DNA from: PALSA-505 sp035308365
GTDB lineage: Bacteria > Actinomycetota > Actinomycetes > Streptosporangiales > Streptosporangiaceae
Reading direction: 5' to 3'
Assembly: GCA_035308365.1 (NCBI GenBank)
Contig: DATGGU010000205.1
Coordinates: 1-33,719, forward strand
Length of the DNA: 33,719 nt
The position numbers were made by a program, and so were the translations under genes. Position 1 is the stretch's first letter. Each line of letters begins with the position of its first letter. Below are positions 24,015-31,782 of this stretch, in pieces. The notes under the pieces were generated by a model, which saw nothing but the letters and a program-made list of their open reading frames with translations, was not told where the DNA came from and searched no databases.

Positions 24015-25349
24015 ATGGAACGGGAGGTGACCATGGCCGCATTGCCATCGGGTGCGTCACTGTCATCCAGCGCGGCGGTCGCCGAGCCACTGGGCGTGGC
24101 TGGGGGAACCCCGGATGCCCAGGGGCAAGGCGTCCGCGGCGGGCCTGGTGTCCAGGGCGGCAGCTTCTCGGCGGCGGCCCGGCCCCCGCTGATCCGTGCC
24201 ATGAACGAGCAGTTGCTGCTCGAGCACATCCGCAGCCTCGGCCCGTGCTCGCGCGCCGAACTGGCCCGGGCCTCGGGACTGTCCAAACCGACCGTCTCAC
24301 TCGCGCTGGCGAACGTGGAGGCGGCGGGGCTGGTGCAGGAGGCGGGCCAGCGCACCGGCGTGCCCGGCCGGTCCGCCAAACTGTTCGAGATCCGCCCCGA
24401 CGCGGGCCTGGTGCTCGGCCTCGACATCGGCCACGAGTACGTCAGGGGCGCGCTGGCCGACCTGGCCGGCGAGATCCGCGCCCGGTCCACCTTGCGCGCC
24501 AGGGCCACCAGCGTCCGCGGCCGGGTGGCCGAGCTGGTGCGCCTCGGCGACATCGTGTGCAACGAGGCCGGCGTCACCAGGTCCGCGATCACCCAGACCG
24601 TGATCGGCAGTCCCGGTGTCTACGAGCCGGGCCGCAACTCCATGGCGCTGACCGGTGGCCTGGCCGGCTGGGACCGGCCGGCCGCGCTCGCCGGGCTGCG
24701 GGCCGCGTTCGGCGACTCGGTCATGATCGAGAACGACGTGGACGCCGAGGCGCTGGCCGAGCGTGCCCTCGGCCACGGGCGCAACGTGGACGACTTCGCC
24801 TTCGTGCACGTCGGCACCGGCATCGGCATGGGCCTCGTGCTCGGCGGGCAACTCCGCCGGGGCGTACACGGCGTGGCCGGGGAGATCGCCTTCATGCCGC
24901 TGTCCGAAGGCTCGGGCGCCGACGAGACCGACGCCCGCAGGCGTGGTGAATTTGAGGCATCCGCCTCCGCCGCGGCCGTGGTCCGGGCCGCCCGCCGGGC
25001 CGGCATCCGCGGCCCGGTCACCGCCCGCCGGGTGTTCGACGCCGCGGCCAGGGGAGACGAACGGGCCGCCGCCGTGGTCGCCGAGGAAGCACGGCTGGTC
25101 GCCAAGGCGATCTGCGTGGTCATCACCGTCGTGGACCCCGAGCTGATCGTGCTCGGCGGCGGCATCGGCCAGGCGCCGGGGTTCGCCGACGCGGTCAACG
25201 GCCACCTGCAGACCCTTGCCCCGGCCCGGCCGGCCGTCCGGGTCAGCGCCCTCGGCTCGGACGCCGTGGTGGACGGCTGCCTGGCGGCCGGCAGCGACCT
25301 GGCCTGGAACCAGCTCATGGCCGCCCTGCCCACCGGCGCCTCGGCGTGA
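24015..25349 (+). CDS. ROK family transcriptional repressor
   Basis: DNA-binding regulator of the NagC/XylR/CsnR type, 444 residues. After a Gly/Ala-rich leader of about 58 residues comes a winged helix (MNEQLLLEHIRSLGPCSRAE then LARASGLSKPTVSLALANVE, about residues 63-107), then a ROK sugar-binding domain (LGLDIGHEYVRGALAD, HVGTGIGMGLVLGGQL, GVAGEIAFMPLSEG, IVLGGGIGQAP). The zinc-motif cysteines are lacking, as in many regulators. ATG at 24015 and at 24033 (GGGAGG five bases ahead) are both possible. It is divergent from the kinase-transporter operon, and operators lie before both. The likely effector is glucosamine, its oligomer or a phosphorylated form. Confidence 0.92.
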   Translation: MEREVTMAALPSGASLSSSAAVAEPLGVAGGTPDAQGQGVRGGPGVQGGSFSAAARPPLIRAMNEQLLLEHIRSLGPCSRAELARASGLSKPTVSLALANVEAAGLVQEAGQRTGVPGRSAKLFEIRPDAGLVLGLDIGHEYVRGALADLAGEIRARSTLRARATSVRGRVAELVRLGDIVCNEAGVTRSAITQTVIGSPGVYEPGRNSMALTGGLAGWDRPAALAGLRAAFGDSVMIENDVDAEALAERALGHGRNVDDFAFVHVGTGIGMGLVLGGQLRRGVHGVAGEIAFMPLSEGSGADETDARRRGEFEASASAAAVVRAARRAGIRGPVTARRVFDAAARGDERAAAVVAEEARLVAKAICVVITVVDPELIVLGGGIGQAPGFADAVNGHLQTLAPARPAVRVSALGSDAVVDGCLAAGSDLAWNQLMAALPTGASA

Positions 25350-25384
25350 TCATCCGTCCGGAGAGACCCTGAACCCCACCTTAG

Positions 25385-25458
25385 GCGGGGGCACCCACTC
25401 GGCCATCCGGCTGGTCGGCTGGTGCCGAACGCCGGCTGTCCGACTGGGTGCCCCCCGC
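25385..25458 (+). terminator. Long imperfect hairpin after the ROK regulator gene
   Basis: GCGGGGGCACCCACTCGG (25385-25402) pairs with 25440-25458 with one bulge and one mismatch, and the right arm is followed by TTTGTATT. It starts 36 bases after the stop codon and is a good candidate for the terminator. The 653-bp gap 25350-26002 also holds the second 69-bp element, a degraded operator and a 27-bp repeat; I see no gene in it. Confidence 0.65.
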
Positions 25459-25500
25459 TTTGTATTGCACTTAATGCCCTATTCAAAGCTCGTGGTCAGC

Positions 25501-25569
25501 GGGGCCGGGTTGGCCGGATAGCGACGTTCGGCGGCAGCCGGTCAGTCGCAATCCGGGCGGCCTGGCCCC
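25501..25569 (+). repeat. 69-bp dispersed hairpin element, copy 2
   Basis: Differs from the copy at 7942-8010 at two positions (25507 and 25541, both A to G). Each change turns an A-U pair into a G-U pair in a plus-strand RNA, so the fold is kept: outer stem 25501-25519 / 25551-25569, inner stem 25521-25525 / 25545-25549, apical stem 25528-25532 / 25537-25541. It lies 152 bp after the ROK regulator stop, on the same strand. Confidence 0.8.
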
Positions 25570-25808
25570 CGCACTGCAGCGGTTCAAAGAGCTCAGCGGA
25601 CGCCATCAGCCGCAGTGGTTCGGTCCGCTAGGCGGATGTTCGTGACGTTGCAGCGCGCGTTGCCGCTGGCCTGGAAGGGCTCGTGGCTCCGTCAAATATC
25701 AGCGCAAACGTGTGTATCCCCGGCAGGTGCTGTTTACCTATGCTGGTGCCCGCGCGCGGGCAGAGACCGGGAAGCAGGCCGTGAGCGTGGGCAGGACTTG
25801 ACGTCTAG

Positions 25809-25833
25809 CTTGTTCGGAAACTATACAAACTAT
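25809..25833. promoter_or_regulatory. Operator 4 (degraded ROK site) upstream of the GH2 gene
   Basis: Left arm CTTGTTCGGA matches ATAGTTAGGA at seven of ten positions and right arm TACAAACTAT matches TCCAAACTAT of operator 1 at nine of ten, with the same five-base spacing. It is 169 bases upstream of the GH2 start. The weaker left arm makes this a candidate only. Confidence 0.5.
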
Positions 25834-25876
25834 TGCGACTCGGGCGGATGCGCTCCTGGCGGGGTTCGCGCTCACA

Positions 25877-25950
25877 GACGGTAGCCGGGAGAACGCTGCC
25901 CCGGACGGTAGCCGGGGGGAACGCTGCCCCGGACGGTAGCGGGGGATCGG
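25877..25950. repeat. 27/28-bp tandem repeat, nearly three copies, in the GH2 leader
   Basis: GACGGTAGCCGGG followed by GAACGCTGCCCC recurs at 25877, 25904 and 25932 (the last copy incomplete). Each full unit can form a small CCGGGG/CCCCGG stem. It lies between the degraded operator and the GH2 ribosome binding site, and would be in the 5' untranslated RNA if transcription starts near the operator. Confidence 0.8.
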
Positions 25951-26002
25951 CAGGCCGGGCGGACCGCTATCGCGGCTGGATGCCGCGGAGAGGAGCACAA
26001 CG

Positions 26003-29000
26003 GTGCACGTCACGAGTCGGATCCGCCGGGCCGGTGGCACTGTCCGGTCCGCAGCGGGTGGCGCTGTGCGGACCGTGGCTGTGGTCGCGGTGGCAGTGGT
26101 GCTGCCAGGCGGACCGGTGCTGGGGACCTCCGGCCGTGAGCCATCCGGCAGCGCCCCATTAGGCCTGGTCACGCCGGGACCGGGGCTGTCCGCGCTGATC
26201 GCCAGGGCCGAGGCGGCCCTGGCTTCGCCGTCGGACACCGGAGCCAGCAACCTGACCGACCTGGGGGCAGGTGGCTGGCGGGTGGCCAGCAGCGCCACTG
26301 CTCCCGAGTCTGGCGCACAGATCTCCGAGCCCGGCTTCAACGCGAGATCCTGGCTGCCGGTTCGCAACGATGATGCGGGCGCACCAGGGACCGAGATCGA
26401 GGCGCTGCTGCAGAACGGCGACTGCCCCAATGACCGGGGCCTGAAGGTGAACCAGAGCAGCGGCAGCAGCCGGCAGAGCGTGTTCTTCTCGGCGAACATG
26501 AAGTTCTGCTATGGCTTCCTGAGTGGTGTCGGGCGCGACACCGACCCGCTGTTCGACGTGCCCTGGTGGTTCCGCACCGATTTCAGGCAGCGGGTGCCTG
26601 CCGGCGGCCGGGCCTCGCTCGTCGTCAATGGGGTGGCCGGGAGCGCCGCCGTGTGGCTCGACGGCCACCTGGTCGCCAGCCCGGGCACGGTCACCGGCGA
26701 CTACACCCGCTTCACCTTCCCGGTCAGCGATCTGCTCCGGCATGGGATGAACACCGTCGCCCTGGAGATCCTGCCGAACGACCCGAGTCACATGTACACG
26801 CTCGACGACGTGGACTGGAACCAGGTCCCGCCGGACAACAACTCAGGGCTTCAGTTCCCCGTCCAGTTGCGGGTGAGCGGCCCGCTCGCCGACGGCGACG
26901 CGCACGTGATCGAGCACAACGCGGCGAACCTGTCCAGCTCGGCCCTGACCATCAAGGCCGGCATCACCAACGGCAGCGAAGCCGTGCAGCACGGCAGCTT
27001 CGGCGTGGCCATCGTGGTACCCGGCGCCGGCGGGAAGGTGATCCTGGCCAGCACCCCGGTGACCGTGCCGGCCGGCCGGACCCGGACGGTAACCCTGACC
27101 CCCGCCCAGTTCCCCCAGCTCCGCGTCTCCCATCCGCACCTGTGGTGGCCCTACCGGATGGGCGGCCAGCCGCTGTACACGCTGGTGACCTGGGTCTCGC
27201 AGCACGGGCGCCAGCTGAACTCTACGCATGAGCAGTTCGGCATCAGGACGGTGACCTCGTACCTGACCGGCGCCTCACCGCTGGAGCCGGACGGCGGCCG
27301 GGTGTTCACCATCAACGGCCGCCGGTTCATCGTGCGCGGCGGCGGGTTCTCGCCCAACATCTTCCTGCACTACTCGGCCGCCGATATTGCCAGGCAGATC
27401 GTGCTGATGCGCAACCTCGGTATCAACACCCTCCGCCTGGAGGGCCACATCATGCCGGACAACTTCTTCACCCAGATGGACCGGGCCGGCCTGCTGATCA
27501 ATGCGGGCTACCAGTGCTGTGACGCCTGGCAGCTCCCTATCGACGGGCACGGCGTGACCAGCGCCGACTACCGGCTGCTCCAGCTCTCCGCACTCACCCT
27601 GGGCCAGCGGCTGCGCAACCACCCGAGCGTGTTCAGCTTCCAGTGGAGCGACAACGCGCCGATCCCGCGCCAGGAGAAGGTGTCGCTGGCCGGATTCCGG
27701 CGGGCGGATTTCGGCGATCCGCTGATCTCCTCCGCCGAGTACAACAGCAGCCCAATCCTCGGCTGGTCGGGAGAGAAGGAGGGGCCCTACGACTGGGTGC
27801 CGCCGGACTACTGGTACGACACCACCCATTACCGGCCGGACGACCCGACGAGGACCGACGTCGGCGGCGCCTGGGGTTACGACAGCGAGCAGAGCGCCGG
27901 GGACACGGTGCCGACCATGTACTCGATCCGGCGCTTCATGTCCTCGTTCGAGCAGACCCAGCTCTGGAAGAACCCTGGCTACAACCAGTACCACACCAAC
28001 TACGAGCCCGGCCATGCCGGCTATGCGTTCGGCACGCTGTTCAACTTCGACAAGGCCCTGGCCGCGCGGTACGGCAGGTGGGCGAGCCTGGCCGGTTACG
28101 TCGAGAAGGCTCAGCTCCAGGACTATGAGGACACCCGGGCGCAGTTCGAGGCCTACATCGCCGAGTCGGCCCACCGGCCGGCCCCGTCGACGGGAACCAT
28201 CTACTGGCAGGTCAACAAGGGCTGGCCCAGCCTGCTGTGGAACCTCTACAACAGCGACGGCGACCAGGCGGGCAGCTACTTCGGCGCCCAGGAGGCCAAC
28301 CGGGCCCTGCACGTGCTCTACGCGCTGAACACCCGGACCGTCACCGTGGACAACCTGACCGGCTCCCGGCAGACCGGCCTGACCGTCCAGGAGCGGATCT
28401 ACAACCTGGCCGGAAAGCTGCTGAGTCACGCCCAGTCCAAGCCGGTCACCCTGGCCAGCCAGCAGGTCGCCAGCAACGTGCTGAGGGCCAGGGTGCCCGC
28501 GACGACTGCGGTCGGCAAGCGAGCCCAGGTCTACTTCGCCGAGCTGCTGCTGAAGCGGAACAGCACCGTGCTCGACCGCAATGTGTACTGGCTGTCCACC
28601 CATCCTGACGTGGTCGACTGGGCCAGGACCGCCGGCAGCCCGCAGGCCACCATGACCTCCTACACGAACCTGGCGGCGCTCAGCTCACTGCCCAGGGCGC
28701 GCATCAAGGTCACGGCGGTCACCACCCGCCGGCCCGGGCCGGACGGCGCGGACCTGGCCACCACGGTGACGATCACGAACACCTCGAAGAAGCACACCGT
28801 CGCCCTGTTCCTGCGCGCCGACGTCCTGCGCGGAACGGCCAACGGCCACCTGCCGCCCGGCGCCGGTGAGCTGGAGACAGCCACCTGGAACCGCAACGAC
28901 ATCACGCTGTGGCCGGGCGAGTCACAGCCGCTGACCGTCAGCTATGACTCATCCGAGCTGGCCGGCGCCACCCCAGTGATCAGCCTGTACGGATGGAACG

Positions 29001-29035
29001 CGCCCGTTCGCGACATCGCCGCCCCCGTGCGTTAG
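26003..29035 (+). CDS. csxA: Secreted GH2 exo-beta-D-glucosaminidase (exochitosanase)
   Basis: Removes glucosamine units from the non-reducing end of chitosan oligomers. Protein of 1010 residues, close to Amycolatopsis CsxA (about 1030). A basic N-terminus and hydrophobic stretch (VAVVAVAVVL, residues 25-34) form a signal peptide. A sugar-binding jelly roll (VVNGVAGSAAVWLDGHLVA), an immunoglobulin-like domain and the barrel follow. In the barrel FQWSDNAPIP carries D550 and GYDSEQSAG carries E629; an Asp in place of the usual GH2 acid/base Glu is the mark of the exo-glucosaminidase subgroup. The stretches EKEGPYDWVPPDYWYD and WKNPGYNQYH also recall CsxA. GTG start with AGGAG seven bases ahead. 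Other amino-sugar or mannoside GH2 activities are less likely. Confidence 0.88.
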   Translation: MHVTSRIRRAGGTVRSAAGGAVRTVAVVAVAVVLPGGPVLGTSGREPSGSAPLGLVTPGPGLSALIARAEAALASPSDTGASNLTDLGAGGWRVASSATAPESGAQISEPGFNARSWLPVRNDDAGAPGTEIEALLQNGDCPNDRGLKVNQSSGSSRQSVFFSANMKFCYGFLSGVGRDTDPLFDVPWWFRTDFRQRVPAGGRASLVVNGVAGSAAVWLDGHLVASPGTVTGDYTRFTFPVSDLLRHGMNTVALEILPNDPSHMYTLDDVDWNQVPPDNNSGLQFPVQLRVSGPLADGDAHVIEHNAANLSSSALTIKAGITNGSEAVQHGSFGVAIVVPGAGGKVILASTPVTVPAGRTRTVTLTPAQFPQLRVSHPHLWWPYRMGGQPLYTLVTWVSQHGRQLNSTHEQFGIRTVTSYLTGASPLEPDGGRVFTINGRRFIVRGGGFSPNIFLHYSAADIARQIVLMRNLGINTLRLEGHIMPDNFFTQMDRAGLLINAGYQCCDAWQLPIDGHGVTSADYRLLQLSALTLGQRLRNHPSVFSFQWSDNAPIPRQEKVSLAGFRRADFGDPLISSAEYNSSPILGWSGEKEGPYDWVPPDYWYDTTHYRPDDPTRTDVGGAWGYDSEQSAGDTVPTMYSIRRFMSSFEQTQLWKNPGYNQYHTNYEPGHAGYAFGTLFNFDKALAARYGRWASLAGYVEKAQLQDYEDTRAQFEAYIAESAHRPAPSTGTIYWQVNKGWPSLLWNLYNSDGDQAGSYFGAQEANRALHVLYALNTRTVTVDNLTGSRQTGLTVQERIYNLAGKLLSHAQSKPVTLASQQVASNVLRARVPATTAVGKRAQVYFAELLLKRNSTVLDRNVYWLSTHPDVVDWARTAGSPQATMTSYTNLAALSSLPRARIKVTAVTTRRPGPDGADLATTVTITNTSKKHTVALFLRADVLRGTANGHLPPGAGELETATWNRNDITLWPGESQPLTVSYDSSELAGATPVISLYGWNAPVRDIAAPVR

Positions 29036-29049
29036 AGAAAGGAAACCCC

Positions 29050-30123
29050 GTGAGACTCCGCAGACCCCGCACCATCGCCCTGGCAGCGGTCATGGCCACC
29101 ATGGCCGCCCTGGCCGTCCCGGCGGCGAACGTGTCCGCCGCGTCCGCCGCCCCGGCCACGCACCCGGCAAGCCAGACCCGTGCCACCATCCCGCTGCCGG
29201 TCTACGCGCCCTACTTCGAGACCTACCTGCCCAGCAGCATCTCCGCCGTGGCCAAGCAGTCCGGCGCGCGCTACCTGACCCTTGCCTTCATCCAGACGCC
29301 CAAGCGAGGCTCCTGCACCCCGGCCTGGGACGGCAACGCCAAGGAGCCACTGTCGGCCGGGCATTACCTGTCCGAGATCGCCACGCTGCGCAAGATGGGC
29401 GGCGACGTCATCCCGTCCTTCGGCGGATTCAGCGCGGACCAGGGCGGCACCGAGATCGCCGACTCCTGCACCAGCGTGACCAAGATCGCCGCCGCCTACG
29501 AGCTGCTCATCACCAAGTACCACGTGACCCGGCTCGACATGGACGTCGAGGCGAAGTCGCTGGGCCGCAAGGCCGGCATCAACCGCCGGGACGAGGCGAT
29601 CGCCATGGCCCAGGCATGGGCGGCCAAGCACGGCACCAGGTTGCAGGTGGACTTCACCCTGCCGGTCGAGCCGAACGGGCTGCAGGGACCTGGCCTGGCC
29701 GTGGTCAGGAACGCCATCGCCGACGGCGTGCACGTCGGCGTGGTCAACATCATGACCTTCGACTACTACCAGACCCACGAGGGCGTGGTGGACATGCCCG
29801 TCGCCGCGATGAGCGCCGCGATGAACCTGCACAACCAGCTCGCCGGGCTGTATCCCAAGCTCACCGGCAGGCAACTGTGGGCCATGGAGGGCATGACCCT
29901 GCTGCCCGGCATCGACGACCGGGGCAAGATCGAGACCACCTACCTGCACGGCACGGCCGAGGTGATGGCCTTCGCCCAGCACGAGCACATGAGCCTGCTG
30001 TCGATCTGGGCCATCCAGCGCGACAACGGCGGCTGCCCCGGCAAGACCGACAGCAACACCTGCTCCGGCATCAAGCAGGGCCCCTGGGCCTTCAGCCATC
30101 TGCTGGAGCACTTCACCGGCTGA
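29050..30123 (+). CDS. Secreted GH18 chitinase-like glycosidase
   Basis: Extracellular chitin-active enzyme of family GH18, 357 residues, catalytic domain only, with no chitin-binding module. A signal peptide (RLRRPRTIALAAVMATMAALAVPAANVSA) is followed by an Ala/Thr linker and PLPVYAPYFETYLP. The catalytic strand is LDMDVEAKSL, keeping D163, D165 and the acid E167 of the DxDxE motif, though the Asp-Gly usually ahead of it is Thr-Arg. MTFDYYQT supplies the substrate-assisting residues. The GTG at 29050 has AAAGGA upstream and lies 14 bases after the GH2 stop, so both are in one transcript. Pairing with the exo-glucosaminidase suggests attack on partly acetylated chitosan. Confidence 0.88.
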   Translation: MRLRRPRTIALAAVMATMAALAVPAANVSAASAAPATHPASQTRATIPLPVYAPYFETYLPSSISAVAKQSGARYLTLAFIQTPKRGSCTPAWDGNAKEPLSAGHYLSEIATLRKMGGDVIPSFGGFSADQGGTEIADSCTSVTKIAAAYELLITKYHVTRLDMDVEAKSLGRKAGINRRDEAIAMAQAWAAKHGTRLQVDFTLPVEPNGLQGPGLAVVRNAIADGVHVGVVNIMTFDYYQTHEGVVDMPVAAMSAAMNLHNQLAGLYPKLTGRQLWAMEGMTLLPGIDDRGKIETTYLHGTAEVMAFAQHEHMSLLSIWAIQRDNGGCPGKTDSNTCSGIKQGPWAFSHLLEHFTG

Positions 30124-30134
30124 CCGTCTGCGCC

Positions 30135-30169
30135 GCTTGCCGGGGGTGAGCCCCGCACTCCCGGCAAGC
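30135..30169 (+). terminator. 14-bp hairpin after the GH2-GH18 operon
   Basis: Positions 30135-30148 pair with 30156-30169 (13 Watson-Crick pairs and one G-U) around a 7-base loop, 11 bases after the GH18 stop. It is the likely terminator of the operon. The rest of the 176-bp gap to the converging MFS gene shows no supported feature. Confidence 0.75.
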
Positions 30170-30299
30170 AGCCAGGCGACCGTAAGAGCGGTCCTCCATT
30201 ACGGACCGCGCTGGACAGCCGGTATACCGAACCACTCCAGGGTCACGCCGCAGGATCTCGACATCCGCTGGCTCTTCGTGCCGGAGACACCGGCTGCGG

Positions 30300-31529
30300 T
30301 CAACGGGCCGGGTGATCGGCCTCGGCGGCGCTGACGGTGGCCGGGACTGGCCCGGCGGGTGCCCGGCGGCGGGGCATGGCGCCCGCGCTCAGCAGGATGG
30401 TGGCCGCCAGGGCGGTCACCACGACGAACGAGCCGGACAGCGAGAACGCCGCGCCGATCAGCCCGATCGTGCTCGGGGCGGCGAACTCGGCGGAGTAGGC
30501 GATGGTGGCGACCCCGGCGACACCCTCACTCGCGCTGGGGGCGGCGTTCGCGGCGGCGACGAAGACCAGTGGCACGATGACCGCGACGCCCAGGCCGATG
30601 CCCATGAAGCCGGCGATGGCCGTGCCCGGGGTGCGGGCGACGATGACGGCCGCCGCGCCGGAGGCGGCGATGGCGCCGCTGATCCGCACCGACCAGACCG
30701 GGCCGAGCCGCCGGATGACCAGGTCGCCGCCGAGCCGCCCGATCGCCATGCTGAACGCGAACGCCGTATAGCAGGCGGCGGCGACGCCGGGGGAGGCGTG
30801 CGTGATCTGCTTCAGGTAGACCGCGCACCAGTTCTGCCCGGCCGACTCACAGAAGATCGCGCAGAACCCGATCAGCCCGATCACCAGGATGCCGCGATGC
30901 GGCAGGACGAACCGTGGCGGCGGCTCGGCCAGCGGCTCGCGCGGTGCGTGTGGCAGCCACAGCCCGGCGGTCAGGCCCGCCAGCAGCAGGGCCGCCGCCA
31001 CCGCGGCCAGGTGCACCCGGGCGTCGATCCCCGCCTGCGCCGCCCAGGCGCCGACCGCCCCGCCGGCCAGGCCGCCAGCGCTCCACATGCCATGCAGGCC
31101 GGACATGATCGACCGGCCGGCCCGCTGTTCGACGGCGACGCCCTGGGCGTTCATCACGACATCGGACATGCCGGCCATGGCACCGTAGGCCGTCATGCAC
31201 ACGCACAGCACCGGGAGGTCCGGGGCCAGGGCGGGCCCGGCGACCGTACAGCAGAACACGGCTATCAGCAGCCGGGTCGCCGCAGTCCCGCCGAGGCGGT
31301 GTGCCAGCCGCCCGGCCATCGGCATCGTGAGCAGGGAACCGACGGTCGGTGCCAGCAGCGCCACCCCGAGCGCGCCGGCGCCGATGTGCAGGTGTTCCTC
31401 GATCCACGGGATGCGGGTGGAGAAGCTGCCGCAGACCGCGCCGTGCACGGTGAAGATCGCGGCTACGGCTCTCCTGTCCCGTCGCAGCCTGTTCCGCACG
31501 GGCACACCGGGCGCGCGGGCGGCCGTCAT
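30300..31529 (-). CDS. MFS transporter, 12 membrane segments (YbjJ/FucP-like)
   Basis: Membrane transporter of 409 residues. The first helix region FTVHGAVCGSFSTRIPWIEEHL, the phrase PMAGRLAHRLGG after helix 2 and VVMNAQGVAVEQRAGRSIMSGLHGMWSAG between helices 4 and 5 fit the YbjJ-like branch, whose substrates are mostly unknown. The ATG at 31529 overlaps the stop of the truncated deacetylase frame (ATGA), so it is preferred to an in-frame ATG at 31553. It is the last gene of an operon led by the 33462 lipoprotein and may carry a sugar or sugar product; that is inferred from context. Confidence 0.88.
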   Translation of the reverse strand: MTAARAPGVPVRNRLRRDRRAVAAIFTVHGAVCGSFSTRIPWIEEHLHIGAGALGVALLAPTVGSLLTMPMAGRLAHRLGGTAATRLLIAVFCCTVAGPALAPDLPVLCVCMTAYGAMAGMSDVVMNAQGVAVEQRAGRSIMSGLHGMWSAGGLAGGAVGAWAAQAGIDARVHLAAVAAALLLAGLTAGLWLPHAPREPLAEPPPRFVLPHRGILVIGLIGFCAIFCESAGQNWCAVYLKQITHASPGVAAACYTAFAFSMAIGRLGGDLVIRRLGPVWSVRISGAIAASGAAAVIVARTPGTAIAGFMGIGLGVAVIVPLVFVAAANAAPSASEGVAGVATIAYSAEFAAPSTIGLIGAAFSLSGSFVVVTALAATILLSAGAMPRRRAPAGPVPATVSAAEADHPAR

Positions 31530-31747
31530 GCGATACCGGAGTCCGGCGGCCACAGCAGCTCATAGGCCACGCCGGAGAACGGCGGCTGCGGCTTGCCCGC
31601 GAACACGGTGCAGACGACGACCTGGCTGCCCGCCGCCGTCAGCGCGGCGATGGTGGCCCCGGCGGACATCGCCGCGTCGTCGAGGTGAGGGGAGATCAGC
31701 AGCACCGAGGCCGGGATCCGGCCATCATGCCCGGCGGGAGTCATCAT
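31526..31747 (-). pseudogene. Truncated PIG-L/LmbE-family deacetylase (N-terminal 73 residues)
   Basis: The frame matches the first strand and metal loop of PIG-L/LmbE N-acetylglucosaminyl deacetylases: SVLLISPHLDDAAMSAGATI with the zinc motif PHLDD, then VVVCTVFAGKPQPP. Full proteins have about 220-280 residues with a further His in the C-terminal half; here a TGA ends the frame after WPPDSGIA, and no continuation is seen in other frames because the MFS gene starts at once with a 4-base overlap. No clear ribosome binding site precedes the ATG. It is probably a remnant left by a deletion; a short functional peptide that couples translation to the MFS gene is possible. Confidence 0.72.
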
Positions 31748-31782
31748 GGAAACCTGTGCAATCCATTCGGAGGGTTCTTCAT

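Noticed and set aside
30137..30334. Small plus-strand frame after the GH18 gene
   Set aside because: It begins inside the terminator hairpin and runs into the converging MFS gene; no ribosome binding site or family match.
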